Source: an uncultured Collinsella sp.
GTDB taxonomy: Bacteria > Actinomycetota > Coriobacteriia > Coriobacteriales > Coriobacteriaceae
Reading direction: 5' to 3'
Length of the DNA stretch: 53,404 nt
Assembly: GCA_958354105.1 (NCBI GenBank)
Contig: CATWVA010000011.1
Span: 1 to 53,404 of the forward strand
Below, in pieces: positions 50,075 through 53,404 of the stretch. A model generated the notes under the pieces. That model saw only the letters and a list, made by a program, of their open reading frames with translations, was not told the origin of the DNA and made no database searches. Position 1 is the first letter of the stretch. Every line of letters begins with the position of its first letter. A program made the translations under genes and the position numbers.

Positions 50075-52852
50075 ATGATTCTCAACGGACCGGGGATTAG
50101 CTATACCGAGCCCGATATCGGCGCGGAGTTCGTGCCGCCGATACCGGAGCATCCGCGCGAGGCCATCGTCAAACTGTGTGAGCACTGCACCAACCGCCTG
50201 CTGCACCGCGACGAGCTGCTGGGCTACGAGTACTGGTCGTTTGCCGAGGCCGCAACCGACGAGCAGGCCGAAGTGCTCTGCAAGATGAAGATGCGCCGTC
50301 CCTATACGCTGCCCGAGATGGTCAAGCTCACCGGCATGCCCGAGGCCGATATCGAAAAAATGCTCGACGACATGAGCTACACGGGTCTGCTCGAGTACAA
50401 CTGGGAAAACCCCGAGCGCGCCAAGCAGTGGGTGCTGCCCATGCTGGTGCCGGGTTCCGCCGAGTTCCTCAACATGCGCGTGAGCCAGCTCGAGGAGCAT
50501 CCGGTCTATGCCAAGTTCTTTGAGCAGGCGTCCAAGGGACCGCTGTCCAAGGCCACGCCGATGGTGCCGCCCGGCGGTGCCGGCATCGGCATGCATGTCA
50601 TTCCGGTCGAGAAGGCCATCGATGCCGCGAGCACCTCGGTGCCGATCGAGCATATCGAGCATTGGCTCGACAAATACGAAGGTAAGTATGCCGCTAGCAC
50701 CTGCAGCTGCCGCGCGAGCCGTCGCGTGATGGGAGAGGGCTGCGCCGACGACCCGGCCGATTGGTGCATCGCCGTGGGCGATATGGCCGACTACGTGGTC
50801 GAGACCGACCGCGGCCATTATGTGACGCGCGAGGAGGTCTACGACATCCTGCGCCAGGCCGAGGACAACGGCTTTGTGCACCAGATCACCAACATCGACG
50901 GTGAGAACAAAATCTTCGCCATCTGCAACTGCAACGTCAACGTGTGCTACGCCCTGCGCACTTCGCAGCTGTTCAACACGCCCAACCTGTCGCGCTCGGC
51001 CTACGTCGCCAAGGTCGAGAAGGACAAGTGCGTGGCCTGCGGTCGCTGCGTTGAGGTGTGTCCGGCCGGCGCCGCCAAACTGGGCCAGAAGCTCTGTAGC
51101 AAAAAGGCTGGCGGACAGGTGCCCGAGTATCCGCGCCAGGAGCTGCCCGATGCCACCAAGTGGGACCACACCAAGTGGTCGCCCAACTACCGCAACGACA
51201 ACCGTATCGAGACGCATGAGTCCGGCACCGCTCCCTGCAAGACGGCCTGCCCCGCGCACGTTGCCGTTCAGGGCTATCTGAAGCTCGCGGCGCAGGGTCG
51301 CTATGACGAGGCCCTAGCACTCATTAAGCGCGAGAACCCGCTGCCCGCTATCTGCGGCCGTGTGTGCAATCGCCGCTGTGAGGATGCCTGCACCCGCGGT
51401 CGTGTGGACGCCGCCGTGGCTATCGACGAAGTCAAGAAGTTTATCGCCCAGCGCGATCTGGACGCAGCGACCCGCTATGTCCCGCCCGTGGTGACCCCGA
51501 CGCGTGCTGGCGGCTTCGACCAGAAGATTGCCATCATCGGTGCCGGTCCGGCTGGTCTGTCCTGCGCTTTTTATCTGGCCGAGAAGGGCTATAAGCCCGT
51601 CGTGTTCGAGAAAAACGAGCGCCCGGGTGGCATGCTCACCTATGGCATTCCCAGCTTTAAGCTGCAGAAGGATGTTATCGAGGCGGAGGTCGAGGTCATT
51701 CGCCTGATGGGTGCCGAGTTTCGCTATGGCGTGGAAGTCGGCCGCGACGTGACGCTCGACGAGCTGCGCGCGCAGGGCTTTAAGGCCTTCTACGTTGCCA
51801 TTGGCTGCCAGGGCGGCCGCCTTGCCGGCATTCCGGGCGAGGACGCCGAGGACGTGACCGTGGCCGTCGACTTTTTGCGCGAGGTCAACAGTGGCAAGAT
51901 CGATGCGCTGCCCGGCCGCACCATCGTGGTGGGCGGCGGCAACGTGGCCATCGACGTTGCCCGCAACGCCTGCCGTCTGGGTTCCGAGCACGTTGAGATG
52001 TTCTGCCTGGAGAGCGAGGCGCAGATGCCCGCCAGCGAGGAAGAGCGTCGCGAGGCCATCGAGGACGGCGCGCACATCAGTTGCGGTTGGGGCCCCAAGG
52101 AGGTCCATCTGGACGAGGCCGGCCGTGTGTGCGGCATCACCTTTAAGCGCTGCACGCGCGTCTACGATGACGAGGGCCGTTTTGCGCCCGAGTACGACGA
52201 GAACGACCTGCGCCGCGTCGATGCCGACCGCGTGGTCATGTCCATCGGCCAGTCCATCGTGTGGGGCGACCTGCTGGCTGGCTCCAAGGTGGAGCTTGGC
52301 CGTGGTCAGGGCGCCCTTGCCGATCCCCAGACCTACCAGACCGCCGAACCCGACATCTTTGTGGGCGGCGACGTCTATACCGGTCCGAGCTTTGCCATCG
52401 ATGCCATCGCCGCCGGTCACGAGGCCGCCGTGTCCATCCATCGCTTTGTGCAGCCGGGCTCCACGCTCACCATCGGCCGCAACCAGCGCCGCTACACCGC
52501 GCTCGACCGCAACGACGTTGTGCTCGAGAGCTACGACAACGCGAGCCGCGAGGTTGCGCATGTGGACCGCGAACGCGAGAAGGCTGCGCCGTTTAGCGAG
52601 TACGTCGAGACCTTTACCGAGGAGCAGGTGCGCGCAGAGACCGCCCGCTGCCTGGGCTGCGGCGCCTCGATCGTCGACCCCAACAAGTGCATTGGCTGCG
52701 GCCTGTGCACCACCAAGTGCGCATTCGACGCCATCCATCTTGATCGCGACCGCCCCGAGTGCTCCACGATGGTCAAATACGAGCAAAAGCTCCCCAGCTT
52801 GGGCAAGTACGCACTCAAGCGTGCCATCAAGATTAAATTCGGTCGCAAGTAA
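50075..52852 (+). CDS. Large Fe-S/FAD pyridine-nucleotide oxidoreductase
   Basis: The 925-residue protein has an N-terminal part (1-310) with a winged-helix-like stretch and many Cys (STCSCRASRRVMGEGC, ICNCNVNVCYA), then a ferredoxin motif CVACGRCVEVCPAGA (about 319). A GltD-like Fe-S region follows (CKTACPAHVAVQGY, CGRVCNRRCEDAC), then the FAD site IAIIGAGPAGLSCAFYL (about 485), the NAD(P) site IVVGGGNVAIDVARNA (about 616), and a C-terminal CLGCG...CIGCGLCTTKCAF. It moves electrons between NAD(P)H and a Fe-S partner; the partner is unknown. ATG 50075 follows AGAAGGGA. hypA follows after 30 bp. Confidence 0.85.
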   Translation: MILNGPGISYTEPDIGAEFVPPIPEHPREAIVKLCEHCTNRLLHRDELLGYEYWSFAEAATDEQAEVLCKMKMRRPYTLPEMVKLTGMPEADIEKMLDDMSYTGLLEYNWENPERAKQWVLPMLVPGSAEFLNMRVSQLEEHPVYAKFFEQASKGPLSKATPMVPPGGAGIGMHVIPVEKAIDAASTSVPIEHIEHWLDKYEGKYAASTCSCRASRRVMGEGCADDPADWCIAVGDMADYVVETDRGHYVTREEVYDILRQAEDNGFVHQITNIDGENKIFAICNCNVNVCYALRTSQLFNTPNLSRSAYVAKVEKDKCVACGRCVEVCPAGAAKLGQKLCSKKAGGQVPEYPRQELPDATKWDHTKWSPNYRNDNRIETHESGTAPCKTACPAHVAVQGYLKLAAQGRYDEALALIKRENPLPAICGRVCNRRCEDACTRGRVDAAVAIDEVKKFIAQRDLDAATRYVPPVVTPTRAGGFDQKIAIIGAGPAGLSCAFYLAEKGYKPVVFEKNERPGGMLTYGIPSFKLQKDVIEAEVEVIRLMGAEFRYGVEVGRDVTLDELRAQGFKAFYVAIGCQGGRLAGIPGEDAEDVTVAVDFLREVNSGKIDALPGRTIVVGGGNVAIDVARNACRLGSEHVEMFCLESEAQMPASEEERREAIEDGAHISCGWGPKEVHLDEAGRVCGITFKRCTRVYDDEGRFAPEYDENDLRRVDADRVVMSIGQSIVWGDLLAGSKVELGRGQGALADPQTYQTAEPDIFVGGDVYTGPSFAIDAIAAGHEAAVSIHRFVQPGSTLTIGRNQRRYTALDRNDVVLESYDNASREVAHVDREREKAAPFSEYVETFTEEQVRAETARCLGCGASIVDPNKCIGCGLCTTKCAFDAIHLDRDRPECSTMVKYEQKLPSLGKYALKRAIKIKFGRK

Positions 52853-52882
52853 GTAGTCATAACGGGAACGGCGGAGGAAAAA

Positions 52883-53308
52883 GTGCACGAGCTCGGAATC
52901 GTCTATCACATTATTCGCGATGTCGAGAACGTGGCGCGCGCTCATGGCGTGCGTCGCGTTTCGAGCGTGACGTTGCTGTTGGGCGAGGTCTCGGGCGTCG
53001 TTCCCGACTTGCTGCTCGACGCTTGGCGCTGGGCAGCAGATAAAAAGCCTATCACCGAGGGCTCGGAGCTTATCGTGGAGCCCGTTGAAGCCGTGACACA
53101 TTGCGGTGCGTGCGGCCGCGACTACGCGACGGTCGAGCACGGCAAGACCTGCCCTTATTGCGGCAGCGGCGAGACATACCTGCTGCAGGGCCAGGAGGTC
53201 ATGATCAAGCAGATCGAGACCCCCGACGAGGACCCGGCAGACGCTGCCCCTGATGGTCCCGCTGCTCCTGACGCCGTCGACGCCGCCAACCCCCTCCACA
53301 TCGCCTAA
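52883..53308 (+). CDS. hypA: Hydrogenase nickel incorporation protein HypA
   Basis: The 141-residue protein delivers nickel to the hydrogenase large subunit with HypB. It has the N-terminal nickel site M-H-E, and a zinc domain with CGACGRDY and CPYCGSGE. A Pro/Ala/Asp-rich tail of about 28 residues is longer than usual. It starts at GTG 52883 after GGAGGAA, 30 bp behind the oxidoreductase gene, and about 30 kb from hypCDEF. hypB is not in the window. Confidence 0.95.
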   Translation: MHELGIVYHIIRDVENVARAHGVRRVSSVTLLLGEVSGVVPDLLLDAWRWAADKKPITEGSELIVEPVEAVTHCGACGRDYATVEHGKTCPYCGSGETYLLQGQEVMIKQIETPDEDPADAAPDGPAAPDAVDAANPLHIA

Positions 53309-53350
53309 CTTAGTCATTGGGTGTTCCTATAGTTTTGTCAACCTTCGACG

Positions 53351-53404
53351 CTACTCCCGGTAGGGCACCCGGTCGCGCATCACGGCGTATATCGCCCTGA
53401 GCCG
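53351..53404 (-). mobile_element. 3' end of a probable IS110-family transposase (partial)
   Basis: The minus strand reads RLRAIYAVMRDRVPYRE then TAG, like the C-terminus of IS110-type transposases. The following non-coding strand (TTGACAAAACTATAGGAACA) also looks like an IS110 end. The gene runs off the window, so the call rests on 17 residues. Confidence 0.5.

Noticed and set aside
52883..53404. hypB directly after hypA
   Set aside because: After the hypA stop only 96 bp remain, and they read as the end of a transposase on the opposite strand.

Overview
The window looks like chromosome from a gut Coriobacteriia (Actinomycetota), most likely Collinsella or a close relative. The basis is high GC, an HspR-type MerR regulator closing a dnaK-grpE-dnaJ operon, a membrane LuxR-type regulator of the kind expanded in this class, NadABC-NiaR, and a [NiFe]-hydrogenase maturation locus. 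No rRNA, tRNA or CRISPR array was recognised. Species is an inference from protein style, not from a database match.

Layout. 1-3.2 kb: a decayed 3' gene end, a ROK sugar kinase and a 12-TM LuxR-family regulator. 3.3-7.2 kb: an MgtA-type P-type ATPase bracketed by identical 45-bp direct repeats, then pyrE. 7.6-14.6 kb: carbohydrate block with an RpiR regulator, a GH106-like glycoside hydrolase divergent from an AraC regulator, a GH1 6-phospho-beta-glucosidase and a PTS EIIA(Glc)-type protein. 14.8-16.5 kb: a lipoprotein and a HAD phosphatase. 16.6-22.6 kb, all leftward: a small helical protein, NikR, HypF, HypC, HypD and HypE. 22.8-24.4 kb: thioredoxin, an unknown protein and a 5'-truncated GHKL kinase. 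24.5-27.9 kb: accessory patch with an unknown membrane protein, a complete IS3-family element, a decayed IS3 orfA and a cluster of large palindromes. 27.9-31.8 kb: nadA-nadB-nadC-niaR. 32.0 kb: a 2[4Fe-4S] ferredoxin. 32.9-37.2 kb: dnaK-grpE-dnaJ-hspR. 37.4-39.7 kb: an aconitase-family hydratase. 40.0-41.6 kb: two divergent membrane-anchored unknowns. 41.9-44.5 kb: clpB. 44.6-47.9 kb: a small proline-rich protein, an AAA/DUF4143-type ATPase and a one-TM unknown. 48.1-53.3 kb: a membrane protein, TetR, a large Fe-S/FAD oxidoreductase and hypA. The last 54 bases look like the 3' end of an IS110-type transposase.

How the parts work together. NikR, HypCDEF and HypA point to nickel-dependent hydrogenase assembly, with hypA moved about 30 kb away behind a flavin/Fe-S oxidoreductase. 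dnaK and clpB share a 27-bp upstream motif of fixed length, which suggests joint control, probably by HspR. nadA is preceded by overlapping palindromic sites that probably bind NiaR, encoded in the same operon.

The most unusual feature is the density of intergenic palindromes. At least four dispersed families recur, and several single-copy perfect inverted repeats of 18-31 bp add to them. Most notable is a 140-nt element found twice, after pyrE and after the lipoprotein gene. Its helices are rebuilt by compensatory changes while its linker and loops stay identical. I regard it as the best candidate for an undescribed structured RNA or mobile structured element.
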